Below are positions 1 through 6,744 of a stretch of 8,202 nt of DNA, piece after piece. The translations under genes were made by a program, and so were the position numbers. Position 1 is the first letter of the stretch; every line of letters begins with the position of its first letter. The notes under the pieces are model-generated. The model saw only the letters and a list, made by a program, of their open reading frames with translations, was not told the DNA's origin and did not search any database. The stretch spans positions 1-8,202 of the forward strand of contig CAIKBP010000046.1 of NCBI GenBank assembly GCA_903825695.1. Reading direction: 5' to 3'. This stretch comes from an uncultured Verrucomicrobiota bacterium (lineage in GTDB: Bacteria > Verrucomicrobiota > Verrucomicrobiia > Palsa-1439).

Positions 1-8
1 AGAACAAT

Positions 9-1308
9 ATGAACGGCGAACTGATAGCGATACTTGATTACCTGCAGCGGGAGAAAGGGATCGACAAAGAAATCCTGCTGGAGGCCGTCGAGCAAGCCCC
101 TGCTCCAAGCGTCAAAGAAGAGCGCGGGCCCCGCCCGCGATCTCCGCATCGAGATCGACCGTCAAACTGGCGCCATTCGGGCACTGGCCAAACTGGTCGT
201 TGTGGAGCACGTGTCGAACAAGCACGATGAAATTTCCCTCGCTGACGCGCGCCGACGTTATCCCCAAGCCCAGCTCGGAGAAGCCATTGAGGTCGAGGTC
301 ACACCCCAGAATTTTGGGCGGATAGCCGCGCAAACCGCCAAGCAAGCCATGCTGCAGAGGATTCGTCAGGTCGAGAAAAACATGGTGTTCGAGGAGTTCA
401 AAGGGCGGGCGGGCGATATTCTCTCCGGAACGGTACGCCGGTTCGAGCGTAGCGACGTGATTATCGACATCGGCCGGATCGAAGCCATTATGCCGAGCCG
501 CGAACGCGTCCCGACTGAAGGTTACCAGCCGGGCGATCGCATCCGGGCGTACATCCTGAGTGTCAGCAACGAAGCGCAGGGACCAGCGATCATCCTGTCG
601 CGCAGCCATGTCGATTTCGTGCGCCGTTTGTTCGAACTGGAAGTGACAGAGATCGCCGACAAGACGGTAGAAATCAAAGCGATCGCGCGCGAACCCGGGT
701 TTCGCACGAAGATTGCCGTTATTTCCCACGATGAGAAAGTCGATCCAGTCGGGGCTTGTGTCGGTATGCGCGGTATGCGCGTGAAAAACATCGTGCGCGA
801 GCTTGGCGGCGAAAAGATCGACATCATCCGCTGGGATCCGAACGTCCTCCAATTCATCGCCAATGCACTCGCCCCAGCCAAACTGAAGGGTATCACAGTT
901 GACGAGGCGACAAAGACCGCAACAATCCTCGTCGATACCGACCAGTTATCGCTGGCCATCGGCAAGAAGGGGCAGAACGCCCGGTTAACGGCGAAATTGA
1001 CCGGCTGGAAGGTCGACATAGAGAAGCAAGAGACCGCGCCGCTCGGGTTTGAAGAGAAGTTGGCGCGTGCAATCGAACAGATGGCGTCGATCCCGGGTAT
1101 CAGCCGCGAGACAGCGGAAGCTTTGGTCAAACACGGGTTCCATTCCTTGGAAGACCTGCTCACGGCCGAATTGGACGACTTGGTGGCGATCCTCGGCGCC
1201 GAGGCAGCCAATGCCGCGCGGCAAGCTACGGAAGCAGAACAAGATCGGCGCGAAGGGGCGGTTTCGAAACCGGATGTTGAAGGCGCAACGGGGCAACCTG
1301 CTCAATGA
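9..1308 (+). CDS. nusA: Transcription termination/antitermination factor NusA, interrupted by a one-base frameshift
   Basis: NusA binds RNA polymerase and nascent RNA in the cytoplasm and modulates pausing, termination and antitermination. The frame opened by ATG at 9 encodes a typical NusA N-terminus (MNGELIAILDYLQREKGIDK) up to about base 98, and the family sequence then continues one frame over (LLQASKKSAGPARDLRIEID) to the TGA at 1306-1308. Removing one base gives a clean 432-residue protein. In corrected numbering the order is an N-terminal polymerase-binding domain (1 to about 130), an S1 RNA-binding domain (about 135-205), KH1 with GMRG at 252-255, KH2 with GKKG at 318-321, and a short helical tail with a helix-hairpin-helix-like segment (IPGISRETAEALVKHGF). 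The tail lacks the two long acidic repeats of the E. coli protein, as in many non-proteobacteria. The ribosome binding site would lie before the window. The stop overlaps the infB start. Identity is very secure; the intactness of the reading frame is not. Confidence 0.95.
97..100 (+). other. Apparent +1 frameshift in nusA at a run of four C
   Basis: Up to codon GCC at 96-98 the frame starting at 9 matches NusA. From CTG at 100 the match is in the next frame. Reading CCC instead of CCCC restores ...EQALLQASKKS..., which is what the family has here. Without repair the protein would stop at 230 after 73 residues, and the downstream frame has no sensible start of its own near this point. A homopolymer is a common place for a sequencing or assembly indel, so that is the simplest explanation. 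A true mutation or programmed slippage is less likely. Confidence 0.85.
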
Positions 1309-3611
1309 GTATTCGCGTTCACGACCTAGCCAAGCACTGCGGCATCTCCAACAAGGAGATGATCGAAAAACTGCACGCGATAAATTACCCGGTCAAAAGC
1401 CATTCCAGCACCATTGACAAGATCACTGCCGAAGCGCTGGAGAAGGAATACGGTTACGTGCCGCCGCTGGCTCCACCGCCCGTATCACCGGTGGCTCCAG
1501 CACCCGCACCTGCTGCAACTCCCGAACGCCATTCCAAGTCTTCACACGCAACACACGCTCAGCCAACAGCTTCGGCTGAAAGTGTTCCGCAGACAGCTTT
1601 CGCCGCTTCATATGTAAATGCGCCCGGCACCATCTGGCCTGCCGCTGTCCCGACCAAGATCCAGCCGCCAGCGCGTGCGGTGCCGTCAAAGATTGCCGCG
1701 CCGGCACCAAAGTCAGCCAAGATCGGAGCGGCCGCTGGTATGCCACCGCGAGTTGCGACACCAGCTGCACGCCCTGCCCCAACGCCAACACCTGCTGAAC
1801 CTGCATTTACTATAGATGAGCAGGGAAACAAGGTCATCCAGATGAAGCCGCCGATCGTTGTTCGCGATTTGGCTTCTCGCATTGGCAAGAAACCGCACCT
1901 GATGCTCATGGAACTGATGGAGATGAACGTTTTTGCCAACGTCAATGAATCAATCGGCGAAGATGCCGCCCGCAAGATCTGCGAGCGCCACGGGTTCCGG
2001 TTTGACTTGGAGAAGCGCGAACACGGCGCGGGCACGATTCACCGGCCGCCACCAAAGCCGGAGATTGTGGATGAAGAAGACAAGGCGGAGGATTTGCAGC
2101 CGCGGCCGCCGGTCGTCACCGTCATGGGCCATGTAGACCATGGCAAGACCTCGTTGCTGGATGCCATTCGCAAGACCAACGTTGTCGCGGACGAAAGCGG
2201 CGGCATCACACAGCACATCGGCGCCAGCGTGGTGGTATTGCCCGATGGCAAACAGATCACATTCCTCGATACGCCGGGCCACGAAGCCTTTGCCAAGATG
2301 CGGGCTCGCGGTGCCAATGTCACTGACATCATTGTCCTTGTTGTCGGTGCCGATGATGGCGTGATGCCGCAGACGATTGAAGCCATCAATCACGCCAAGG
2401 CCGCAAAGGTGCCTATCATCGTCGCGGTCAACAAATGCGATCTGCCGACGGCGAATCCGGACCGTGTAAAGAAACAACTGCAGGAACATGGTCTTAGCCC
2501 GGAATCTTGGGGTGGCGAAACCATTACCATCGACGTGTCGGCCACCACCAAAAAGAACCTCGACCACCTATTGGAAATGATCCTGCTGCAGGCCGAGATC
2601 ATGGAGTTGAAGGCCAGCCGCAAACGGACCGCCAAAGGCAACGTGATTGAGGCGCAACTGGAGTCCGGTATGGGGCCAACCGCCACGGTGCTGGTGCGCA
2701 AAGGCACGTTGCGGGTCGGTGACGCAGTTATTTGCGGGCCATACGAAGGCAAGATTCGCGCGCTGGTTAACGACAAAGGACGCCGCATCAAGGAGGCCCC
2801 GCCATCAACACCTGTAAAAATCGTGGGGCTGACCGGGCTTCCCGAAGCCGGCGCTGAGTTTTTCGTTGTTAAATCCGAGAAGGAGGCGCGCCAGCTCGGC
2901 GAGCAACGACAAATGGAAGCGCGCACGCAAGCCGCAGAACCGGTGGCGCGCCATACCACTTTGGAAGACCTCATGAGTCAGCTTGAAGAAGGCAAGAAGA
3001 AGACTCTGGGCGTTGTTCTAAAGGCCGACGTTCAAGGTTCCCTAGAAGCGATCACCGAATCACTGGGCAAGTTAAAGAGCGACAAGGTCGAGTTGAGCCT
3101 GATCCATGCTGCTGTCGGCAGCATCACCGAAAACGACGTGCTGCTCGCCAGCGCCTCCGATGCCGTGATCATAGGGTTCCGTGTCAAACTCGAAGGCGGC
3201 GTTTCCGATACAGCCAAACGCGAGAACGTGCAGATCAAGCTTTACACCATCATCTATGAGTTGCTCGAAGACGCCGAAAAGGCTATGGAAGGACTGCTGG
3301 AACCGGAGTCCCGCGAAACCGTGACGGGACATGCGGAAATACGGCAGGTATTTGCGGTCTCAAAAGGACCTGCGGTAGCCGGCTGCATGGTCACCAACGG
3401 ACGCATCACGCGCGGGTCGCGCGTGCGTGTGCTGCGGAGCAAAGCAGTGCAATACGAGGGACGTATCGGAAGCCTGAAACATTTTCAGAACGACATAAAA
3501 GAGGTCAAAGCCGGCATGGAATGCGGGTTGCGGCTGGAAAACTACCAGGATTTCAAGGAAGGCGACATTCTTGAGTGTTATACAGTCGAGAAGGTCATGC
3601 CGAAGCTCTAG
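1305..3611 (+). CDS. infB: Translation initiation factor IF2
   Basis: IF2 is the GTPase that brings formyl-methionyl-tRNA to the 30S subunit and promotes 70S joining. The 768-residue protein has an IF2 N-terminal domain at 1-51 (starts MSIRVHDLAKHCGISNKEM) and an Ala/Pro-rich low-complexity linker at about 52-175. A second IF2_N-like helical domain follows at about 180-240. The G domain has G1 GHVDHGKT at 275-282, G3 DTPGH at 322-326, G4 NKCD at 376-379 and G5 SATTK at 412-416. Next come beta-barrel domain II (about 446-535), domain III (about 550-645, LGVVLKADVQGSLEAI) and the initiator-tRNA-binding C2 domain (about 675-765) with AGCMVTNGRI around Cys694. All GTPase elements look intact. The second residue after Lys in G4 is Cys rather than the commoner Ile, which I associate with PVC bacteria. 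The ATG overlaps the nusA stop (ATGA). The upstream GGGG at 1290-1293 is a weak, distant Shine-Dalgarno candidate, so translational coupling to nusA is likely. Confidence 0.97.
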   Translation: MSIRVHDLAKHCGISNKEMIEKLHAINYPVKSHSSTIDKITAEALEKEYGYVPPLAPPPVSPVAPAPAPAATPERHSKSSHATHAQPTASAESVPQTAFAASYVNAPGTIWPAAVPTKIQPPARAVPSKIAAPAPKSAKIGAAAGMPPRVATPAARPAPTPTPAEPAFTIDEQGNKVIQMKPPIVVRDLASRIGKKPHLMLMELMEMNVFANVNESIGEDAARKICERHGFRFDLEKREHGAGTIHRPPPKPEIVDEEDKAEDLQPRPPVVTVMGHVDHGKTSLLDAIRKTNVVADESGGITQHIGASVVVLPDGKQITFLDTPGHEAFAKMRARGANVTDIIVLVVGADDGVMPQTIEAINHAKAAKVPIIVAVNKCDLPTANPDRVKKQLQEHGLSPESWGGETITIDVSATTKKNLDHLLEMILLQAEIMELKASRKRTAKGNVIEAQLESGMGPTATVLVRKGTLRVGDAVICGPYEGKIRALVNDKGRRIKEAPPSTPVKIVGLTGLPEAGAEFFVVKSEKEARQLGEQRQMEARTQAAEPVARHTTLEDLMSQLEEGKKKTLGVVLKADVQGSLEAITESLGKLKSDKVELSLIHAAVGSITENDVLLASASDAVIIGFRVKLEGGVSDTAKRENVQIKLYTIIYELLEDAEKAMEGLLEPESRETVTGHAEIRQVFAVSKGPAVAGCMVTNGRITRGSRVRVLRSKAVQYEGRIGSLKHFQNDIKEVKAGMECGLRLENYQDFKEGDILECYTVEKVMPKL
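1822..1844 (+). promoter_or_regulatory. Candidate internal translation start in infB (short IF2 isoform)
   Basis: In-frame codon Met180 (ATG 1842-1844) is preceded by AGGGA (1823-1827 region) and AAGGT at 1830-1834, the latter with about 7 bases to the ATG, in a locally AT-richer stretch. It lies just after the Ala/Pro linker and just before the second IF2_N-like domain, so initiation here would give a 589-residue IF2 with a complete GTPase core. E. coli infB makes short isoforms from internal starts at a comparable place. Use of this site is inference; an SD-like match can also arise by chance. Confidence 0.35.
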
Positions 3612-3700
3612 TATCACACCTTCTCACTGCGCGGCGAGCAAATCGGCAAGAACTGTAGGGCGTCCGGAAGCCATTTCTCGCTACCAAAGGTGGCAACGCC
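3612..3700 (+). other. infB-rbfA intergenic spacer, 89 bases
   Basis: This is the only gap of any size in the six-gene unit. I see no convincing small gene in it, no T-rich rho-independent terminator and no good -35/-10 pair. Some bacteria carry a small ylxP-type gene at this position, but the gap is too short for one. Possible weak pairing exists between GCGAG near 3642 and CTCGC near 3678. The 3' end carries the rbfA ribosome binding site. Confidence 0.6.
3686..3693 (+). promoter_or_regulatory. Shine-Dalgarno sequence of rbfA
   Basis: AAAGGTGG lies 7 bases before the ATG at 3701 and supports that start. It is the strongest ribosome binding site in the window, in keeping with the 89-base gap that removes close coupling to infB. 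A short inverted repeat (TGGC-AAC-GCCA, 3691-3701) overlaps its end and the first base of the start codon. The stem is only 4 pairs, so a regulatory effect is doubtful. Confidence 0.7.
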
Positions 3701-4051
3701 ATGAGCGATCATCGAGTTCAACGAGTTTCAGAGTTGGTAAAACAACAGGTTGGTGAAATCGTCCAAGGGCTTAACCTCGGCGACTGCGGTTTCATCACCG
3801 TGACAGGGGCAAAAATCAGCCCAGACCTCAAGGAAGGATGGATCTACGTGAGCGTGATTGGCTCGGACGCGCAACGCGGACGCGCGCTGGCTGCCTTGAA
3901 CCATCACCATGCTCTGGTCCAACGGGAATTGGCGCACCGGGTCGTCCTTAGATACACGCCGCACCTGAAATTCCTTCTGGATGAAACCGAGTCGCACGCC
4001 CAACGGATCGAACATCTTCTGAATAAGATTGGCCATGAAGACCCACAATAG
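3701..4051 (+). CDS. rbfA: 30S ribosome-binding factor RbfA
   Basis: RbfA is a small KH-type (type II) protein that binds the immature 30S subunit near 16S rRNA helix 1 and helps late maturation and cold adaptation. The 116-residue length is normal. The family pattern is visible from the start (RVQRVSELVKQQVGEIVQ) through the central strands (GFITVTGAKISPDLKEGWIYVSV) to the closing strand and helix (LRYTPHLKFLLDETESHAQRIEHLLNKI). Residues 67-70 read NHHH at 3899-3910, where relatives usually have a less His-rich helix; this is a minor oddity. The start is fixed by the Shine-Dalgarno sequence at 3686-3693. The last 17 bases overlap the next gene. Its place after infB is the classical one. Confidence 0.95.
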   Translation: MSDHRVQRVSELVKQQVGEIVQGLNLGDCGFITVTGAKISPDLKEGWIYVSVIGSDAQRGRALAALNHHHALVQRELAHRVVLRYTPHLKFLLDETESHAQRIEHLLNKIGHEDPQ

Positions 4052-5045
4052 TCAGATCGCCACGAGCGACGCATCGGCGGAGATTTGCAGGCTCCTTCGC
4101 GAGCAACAGAGCTTCCTGATTCTGACGCATTACCGGCCCGATGGCGACGCGATTGGGTCGCAATTGGCGCTGGCCATTCTTCTCAAAAACCTCGGCAAGA
4201 AGGTCGAGGCGTGGAACGACGACGATGTGCCTGCAAAGTTCCGTTTCCTTCCACGAGTCACAATGATTTGCCGGCCGCCGAGTGATCCGCAAGACTTCGA
4301 CGTTGTGGTGGCGATTGACTGTTCCATACAACCGCGCCTTGGCTCGGGGCTGGAACGCGTCCGCAGCCGAAAACATTTCATCAACATTGACCATCACGTC
4401 AGCAATGAGAAGTTCGCCGAGATTAACTGGGTTGTTCCAGAGGCGACCGCGAGCGGGCAAATCATCCACCAATTGATCCAGCGTGGCGGCTTTCAGCTGA
4501 CGCGCGACATCGCTATTTGCCTGTTCACAGCCATCTCAACTGACACGGGCTCGTTCATGTTTGCGAACACGACTGCCGAATCACTGCGAGTCGCGGCCGA
4601 CCTCGTCGAAAAAGGCGTGGATGTTGGCGAGATCAGCCGTCACGTGTACGAAAGCTATCCTTACGCGCGGATGCAATTACTCCAACGCACGCTGGCTGAC
4701 CTGAAATTGGTGGAACGCAATCGCGTGGCATACTTTTGGGTGACCAATGAGATGTACGAGCGGTCCGGGGCCAAACGAGAGGACACCGAAGGCCTTATCG
4801 ATTATGCGCGTTCGATCGACGGCGTTGTTGTCGCGGTGCTATTCGAAGAGCTTACTGAGCCGGGCAAGATCCGTGTCAGTTTCCGCTCAAAACACCCCAA
4901 GGTGGATGTGAACTCCATCGCCCGGCACTTCGGAGGTGGCGGTCACCGTGAAGCCAGCGGCGCCCGCATTGCCGGGCAGCCGCGCGACGTTGAGCAGCGC
5001 GTGCTGGAGGCCATTCATGCCGCGCTCAAGGAAGCGGCACTGTAA
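4035..5045 (+). CDS. nrnA: DHH/DHHA1 phosphoesterase, NrnA-type oligoribonuclease/pAp phosphatase
   Basis: Cytoplasmic DHH-family phosphoesterases of this kind remove nucleotides from very short RNAs (nanoRNA) and in some species dephosphorylate pAp or cleave cyclic dinucleotide products, using two divalent metal ions. The 336-residue protein shows every metal-binding motif: H32-x3-D36-x-D38 in HYRPDGDAIGS, D95 in AIDCS, D119-H120-H121 and D170 in TDTGSF. The DHHA1 substrate-binding domain has GGGGH at 300-304 followed by REASGA. An upstream TTG at 4029 is in frame, but I chose ATG 4035, which gives the usual short lead-in. No Shine-Dalgarno is evident, and the start lies inside the end of rbfA, so coupled translation is likely. 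A gene of this family commonly sits between rbfA and truB in many phyla. The exact substrate (nanoRNA, pAp or cyclic-di-AMP derived pApA) cannot be told from sequence. Confidence 0.9.
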   Translation: MKTHNSQIATSDASAEICRLLREQQSFLILTHYRPDGDAIGSQLALAILLKNLGKKVEAWNDDDVPAKFRFLPRVTMICRPPSDPQDFDVVVAIDCSIQPRLGSGLERVRSRKHFINIDHHVSNEKFAEINWVVPEATASGQIIHQLIQRGGFQLTRDIAICLFTAISTDTGSFMFANTTAESLRVAADLVEKGVDVGEISRHVYESYPYARMQLLQRTLADLKLVERNRVAYFWVTNEMYERSGAKREDTEGLIDYARSIDGVVVAVLFEELTEPGKIRVSFRSKHPKVDVNSIARHFGGGGHREASGARIAGQPRDVEQRVLEAIHAALKEAAL

Positions 5046-5054
5046 CCTGGTTAC
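5042..5054. repeat. Short palindrome between nrnA and truB
   Basis: GTAACC-T-GGTTAC is a perfect 6-base inverted repeat with one central base. It covers the nrnA stop codon and ends one base before the truB ATG. As RNA it could form a 5-pair stem with a CTG loop next to the start codon; as DNA it resembles a small operator half-site pair. A 6-base inverted repeat is expected by chance a few times in a window this long, so function is unproven. Confidence 0.3.
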
Positions 5055-5055
5055 C

Positions 5056-5793
5056 ATGCGACCCGAACTCACACCCTTCGACGGCGTTCTGCTCGTGGAC
5101 AAGCCAAAAGGGCTTACTTCGCACGACGTGGTGGACCACATACGCCGGCACTTTGGCTTCAAGAAGGTCGGACACTGCGGCACGCTCGACCCGATTGCCA
5201 CGGGATTGCTGGTGGTCGTCCTCGGGCGCGCTACGAAATTGCAGAGCCACCTGACGGCCGATGACAAAGCTTATGAAGGTGTCATGCGCCTCGGAGTTTC
5301 CACCGACTCGCAAGACTCCGATGGCAAAATTATAGCCGAGAAACCAGTGCCTCCGCTCACGCCCGCCGATCTGGAGCAGGTGTTGACCGGATTTCGCGGC
5401 GACATCCAGCAAGTGCCGCCAATGATCAGCGCGATAAAATATAAGGGACAACCGCTTTATAAACTGGCACGCAAAGGCAAGACCATAGAACGCGAGCCAC
5501 GCGCAGTCCATATCTACAAGTTGCGCCTATTGACGTTCGACTCGCCCAACATCGGGTTCCGCGTCCAATGCACGAAAGGCACTTACGTGCGGACGCTGTG
5601 CTCAGAAATCGGTGATGCGCTGGGCTGTGGCGCCCATCTGGCGGAGTTGCGCCGAACGCGTTCGGGACAGTTTGACCTTAAAGACGCGCAACCGCTCGAA
5701 GCATTTTTGAACCTCTCACTCGAGCAACTGCAGGCGTCCATCATCCCGATGCTGAAACTTCTCCGCCTGCCCGGTAACGCGGCTCCAATGTGA
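5056..5793 (+). CDS. truB: tRNA pseudouridine(55) synthase TruB
   Basis: TruB isomerises uridine 55 in the T-loop of nearly all elongator tRNAs to pseudouridine and also acts as a tRNA folding chaperone. Visible motifs are the N-terminal GVLLVDKPKGLTSHDVV, the catalytic motif GHCGTLDPIATGLL with nucleophile Asp45, KAYEGVMRLG, and GTYVRTLCSEIG further on, all as expected. The start ATG at 5056 lies 10 bases after the nrnA stop and gives MRPELTPFDGVLL. The open frame extends further upstream but would overlap nrnA. At 245 residues it is shorter than the roughly 310-residue E. coli or Bacillus type: the catalytic domain is complete but there is no room for a C-terminal PUA domain. Short TruB proteins of this size are known in chlamydiae and relatives. 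No clear Shine-Dalgarno is close to the ATG; AAGGAAG at 5028-5034 is too distant. Confidence 0.95.
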   Translation: MRPELTPFDGVLLVDKPKGLTSHDVVDHIRRHFGFKKVGHCGTLDPIATGLLVVVLGRATKLQSHLTADDKAYEGVMRLGVSTDSQDSDGKIIAEKPVPPLTPADLEQVLTGFRGDIQQVPPMISAIKYKGQPLYKLARKGKTIEREPRAVHIYKLRLLTFDSPNIGFRVQCTKGTYVRTLCSEIGDALGCGAHLAELRRTRSGQFDLKDAQPLEAFLNLSLEQLQASIIPMLKLLRLPGNAAPM

Positions 5794-5801
5794 CCGTTCC
5801 A

Positions 5802-6734
5802 ATGCGTATCGTGCGGACATTCGAGGAACTGCCGCACGTCGCCCGCGACGTGTGCGTGGCGATTGGCGTGTTCGATGGCATTCATCTCGGCCACCAACGC
5901 GTCATCGCAGAAGCGCGCGCCGACGCACAAGCAGCCGGCTGCGCATCGGTTGTGCTGACGTTCGATCCCCATCCCATGCGCGTGTTGCATCCCGAAAAGG
6001 CGCCGCCGTTGCTCACCTCCACGCCGCACAAACTTCGCCTGCTCGAGCAGATGAACGTAGATGTCTGCCTGCTGCTCACGTTCGATAAACCGTTTTCCGA
6101 ACAGCGACCGGAACAATTCATAGAGTCGCTCGTCCGCCATTGCGGTCATCTACATGAGATTTGTGTTGGCATGCGATTCCGTTTCGGACACAACCGGGCG
6201 GGCGACGTGCGCCTGATCGAGAAACTCGCGCCCAAGTACGGTTATCTCGCCAAGGAAGTCGCCTCCGTAAAACTTGGTGAGGAGACGATTAGTTCCACGG
6301 CCGTTCGCCAGCATGTCCTGCACGGACGCCTCGACAGCGCTGCCGCAATGCTTGGTCGTCCATTCTCCATCCTGGGCGTGGTGGAACCGGGCGATGCCCG
6401 TGGTCGCCGGCTTGGCTTTCCGACCGCCAATCTAAACATTGGCAATGAGATCCTGCCACCCAGCGGCGTGTACGCGGTGCGGGCGTTGGTGGGACAAGAA
6501 CCGTTTGCTGGTGTCGTCAACATCGGCGTCCGCCCGACGTTTGAAAGCCGCGACCACCGCAGTTTCGTGGAATTGCACATTTTCGATCTCGCACGTGACC
6601 TGTACGGCCACGAGGTGCAAGTGTCGTTCGTCCAGAAACTCCGGGATGAACGGAAGTTTGATTCCGTCGAATCTTTGAAACGCCAAATCGGCGCTGATAT
6701 TGCCGAGGCGCAACGTATTCTTGCCAAACGATGA
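5802..6734 (+). CDS. ribF: Bifunctional riboflavin kinase/FMN adenylyltransferase (FAD synthetase)
   Basis: RibF phosphorylates riboflavin to FMN and adenylates FMN to FAD. With the ATG at 5802 it has 310 residues, normal for the family. The N-terminal nucleotidyltransferase domain has GVFDGIHLGH at 22-31, TFDPHP a little later and ISSTAVR at 163-169. The C-terminal flavokinase domain has GRRLGFPTANL around 202-211, PPSGVYAV, NIGVRPTF and the likely catalytic Glu257 in VELHIFD, followed by DLYG. Both activities should therefore be present. An alternative GTG at 5790 would overlap the truB stop as GTGA and add four residues (MTVP). Neither start has a recognisable Shine-Dalgarno, so the choice is open. 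The truB-ribF pair is widespread. Often rpsO and pnp follow; here the gene is instead followed by mutL on the other strand. Confidence 0.95.
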   Translation: MRIVRTFEELPHVARDVCVAIGVFDGIHLGHQRVIAEARADAQAAGCASVVLTFDPHPMRVLHPEKAPPLLTSTPHKLRLLEQMNVDVCLLLTFDKPFSEQRPEQFIESLVRHCGHLHEICVGMRFRFGHNRAGDVRLIEKLAPKYGYLAKEVASVKLGEETISSTAVRQHVLHGRLDSAAAMLGRPFSILGVVEPGDARGRRLGFPTANLNIGNEILPPSGVYAVRALVGQEPFAGVVNIGVRPTFESRDHRSFVELHIFDLARDLYGHEVQVSFVQKLRDERKFDSVESLKRQIGADIAEAQRILAKR

Positions 6735-6744
6735 ACGGCGCCCG
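6735..6744. other. Convergent ribF/mutL junction
   Basis: Only 10 bases separate the ribF TGA (6732-6734) from the mutL TAG (complement of 6745-6747). I see no GC-rich stem followed by a T run here or just inside either gene end. Transcripts from both sides must therefore stop inside the opposite gene, stop by a factor-dependent route, or overlap. Confidence 0.7.

Noticed and set aside
763..782. Tandem repeat of GGTATGCGC
   Set aside because: It simply encodes GMRGMR of the NusA KH1 motif, which is conserved at protein level.
112..852. Long open frame of 246 codons on the - strand opposite nusA
   Set aside because: It lies wholly inside the well-recognised NusA coding region, resembles no family I know, and long antisense frames are common in GC-rich coding DNA.
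522..1211. 229-codon open frame on the - strand opposite nusA
   Set aside because: Antisense shadow of NusA KH domains; Ser-rich composition reflects reverse reading of the real codons.
1415..1443. TTGACA resembling a -35 promoter element inside infB
   Set aside because: No acceptable -10 element lies at the right distance, and the hexamer encodes part of the conserved IF2 N-terminal domain.
1455..1800. Low-complexity Pro/Ala-rich stretch that could look like a repeat region
   Set aside because: It is the usual flexible linker of IF2, in frame, between the two N-terminal domains.
1950..2567. 205-codon open frame on the - strand opposite the IF2 G domain
   Set aside because: The + strand frame carries all GTPase motifs here; the antisense frame has no recognisable domain.
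4936..5055. Upstream extension of the truB open frame
   Set aside because: It would overlap the conserved end of the NrnA-like gene, and the extra residues do not resemble TruB; the family sequence begins at 5056.
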